Shown one piece after another: positions 5,146-5,563 of a stretch of DNA of 5,563 nt (position 1 is the stretch's first letter; every line of letters begins with the position of its first letter). A program made the translations under genes and the position numbers. Under the pieces are notes generated by a model that had not been told where the DNA came from, made no database searches, and saw only the letters and a program-made list of their open reading frames with translations. The DNA comes from Candidatus Kuenenbacteria bacterium GW2011_GWA2_42_15 (lineage in GTDB: Bacteria; Patescibacteriota; Patescibacteriia; UBA2196; GWA2-42-15): contig LCCW01000059.1 of assembly GCA_000998185.1 (NCBI GenBank), positions 1 to 5,563 of the forward strand. Reading direction: 5' to 3'.

Positions 5146-5174
5146 AAAAGCCAGGGAACAAGTCTCGGGCTTTT
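5146..5174 (+). terminator. Hairpin terminator after the HTH-GHKL-STAS-like gene
   Basis: AAAAGCC (5146-5152) pairs with GGCTTTT (5168-5174), and GGGA (5154-5157) pairs with TCTC (5163-5166) with one G-U pair. A single A/G mismatch lies between them, and the loop is ACAAG. The stem ends in TTTT. It begins 31 bases after the stop codon. The A-run and T-run on opposite sides could let it act in both directions, but the next gene is on the same strand and starts downstream of it, with its own promoter. Confidence 0.68.
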
Positions 5175-5177
5175 GAT

Positions 5178-5206
5178 TTGCCCCAGAAATAAGGGCGTGA
5201 TAGACT
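5178..5206 (+). promoter_or_regulatory. Promoter for the MurE-like gene, probably leaderless
   Basis: TTGCCC (5178-5183), a 17-base spacer and TAGACT (5201-5206) with TGA just before it form an extended -10 promoter. The box ends six bases before the ATG at 5213 and no Shine-Dalgarno is visible. It overlaps nothing of the terminator stem and starts four bases after it. Its arrangement matches the femAB promoter at 2169-2197. Confidence 0.5.
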
Positions 5207-5212
5207 AAAATC

Positions 5213-5563
5213 ATGATAAAAATACTTATTAAAAAATTTATTCCTAAATTTGTTTTAAGTTGGTATCATTACAGTTTGGCGATTTTGGCCAAATGGTTCT
5301 ATGGCAATCCGTCGGGCAAGATGATTGTGGTGGGCGTAACTGGCACAGCTGGTAAGTCCTCAACTAGTTATTTTATTGCCCAAATTTTAGAAAATGCAGG
5401 ACTGAAAGTTGGTATGACCACAACAACGTTATTTAAAATTGCTGACAAAGAATGGCTGAACAACAAAAAAATGACCATGCTGGGCAGATTTCAGACTCAA
5501 AAATTATTAAAACAAATGCTCAAAGCTGGTTGCACAGTGGCCATTATTGAAACAAGCTCCGAG
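5213..5563 (+). CDS. MurE-like Mur ligase (UDP-MurNAc-tripeptide synthetase family), 5' part only
   Basis: The reading frame is open for 117 codons from the ATG at 5213 and runs off the window. Mur ligases use ATP to add an amino acid to the UDP-MurNAc peptide in cytoplasmic peptidoglycan synthesis. After a lysine-rich, partly hydrophobic N-terminus (1-36) comes the central-domain ATP-binding loop VVGVTGTAGKSSTSYFIAQI (39-58), with K48 the P-loop lysine. GLKVGMTTTT (63-72) follows, then MTMLGRFQTQKLLKQMLKAG (87-106), AIIETSSE (110-117) and the edge. The ETSSE stretch is the MurE-type segment that normally continues GI..hR. The UDP-binding N-terminal domain of classical MurE (about 90-100 residues) is missing: the P-loop is reached at residue 41. 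This short form resembles the MurE-like ligases annotated in candidate-phyla genomes, and MurT-type or cyanophycin-synthetase-like ligases are less likely alternatives. The substrate is not readable from this part. Confidence 0.85.
   Translation, partial: MIKILIKKFIPKFVLSWYHYSLAILAKWFYGNPSGKMIVVGVTGTAGKSSTSYFIAQILENAGLKVGMTTTTLFKIADKEWLNNKKMTMLGRFQTQKLLKQMLKAGCTVAIIETSSE

Overview
The window is an A+T-rich, compact bacterial segment (long A and T runs, gaps of about 95 to 175 bases between genes). The mix of genes resembles Patescibacteria/CPR genomes, for example the Parcubacteria groups. It comprises an RlmE/FtsJ methyltransferase, a FemAB-type aminoacyltransferase, a small sugar nucleotidyltransferase, an HTH-GHKL-STAS-like fusion protein and a MurE-like ligase. 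That assignment is inferred from gene content and style only; no rRNA or other phylogenetic marker is present.

Left half (1-2038, minus strand): rlmE (49-636), a GIY-YIG nuclease (738-1031) and a secreted porin-like beta-strand-rich protein (1208-2038). The nuclease sits between two hairpin-forming repeats in inverted orientation (693-734 and 1118-1173) whose outer ends are CTGTCAT and ATGACAG. Together they look like a 481-bp unit. The porin-like gene is the only one here with a textbook Shine-Dalgarno sequence, and an outer-membrane porin would be unexpected in a CPR bacterium.

Middle (2039-3988): a divergent promoter region separates the porin-like gene from a plus-strand two-gene operon. 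In it a FemAB-family transferase (2205-3248) overlaps a sugar-phosphate nucleotidyltransferase (3245-3988) by ATGA. Both fit cell-envelope building: peptidoglycan cross-bridge addition and activated-sugar synthesis.

Right half (3989-5563): a strong-looking promoter surrounded by three copies of GTTGACAA (one inverted) drives a 343-residue protein. It joins an N-terminal winged helix-turn-helix, a GHKL ATPase domain and a C-terminal STAS-like (DUF4325-type) domain. A hairpin terminator follows, then the start of a MurE-like Mur ligase (5213 to the window edge) that is missing from simple ORF listings because it has no stop inside the window. The promoters proposed for femAB and for the MurE-like gene share the layout TTGCC(A/C)-17 bp-TAGACT, with the -10 box only 6-7 bases from the ATG. 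This suggests leaderless transcripts and possibly shared control of two wall genes.

The best candidates for something new are the one-chain HTH/GHKL/STAS-like regulator with its putative operator array, and the GIY-YIG unit with inverted hairpin ends.
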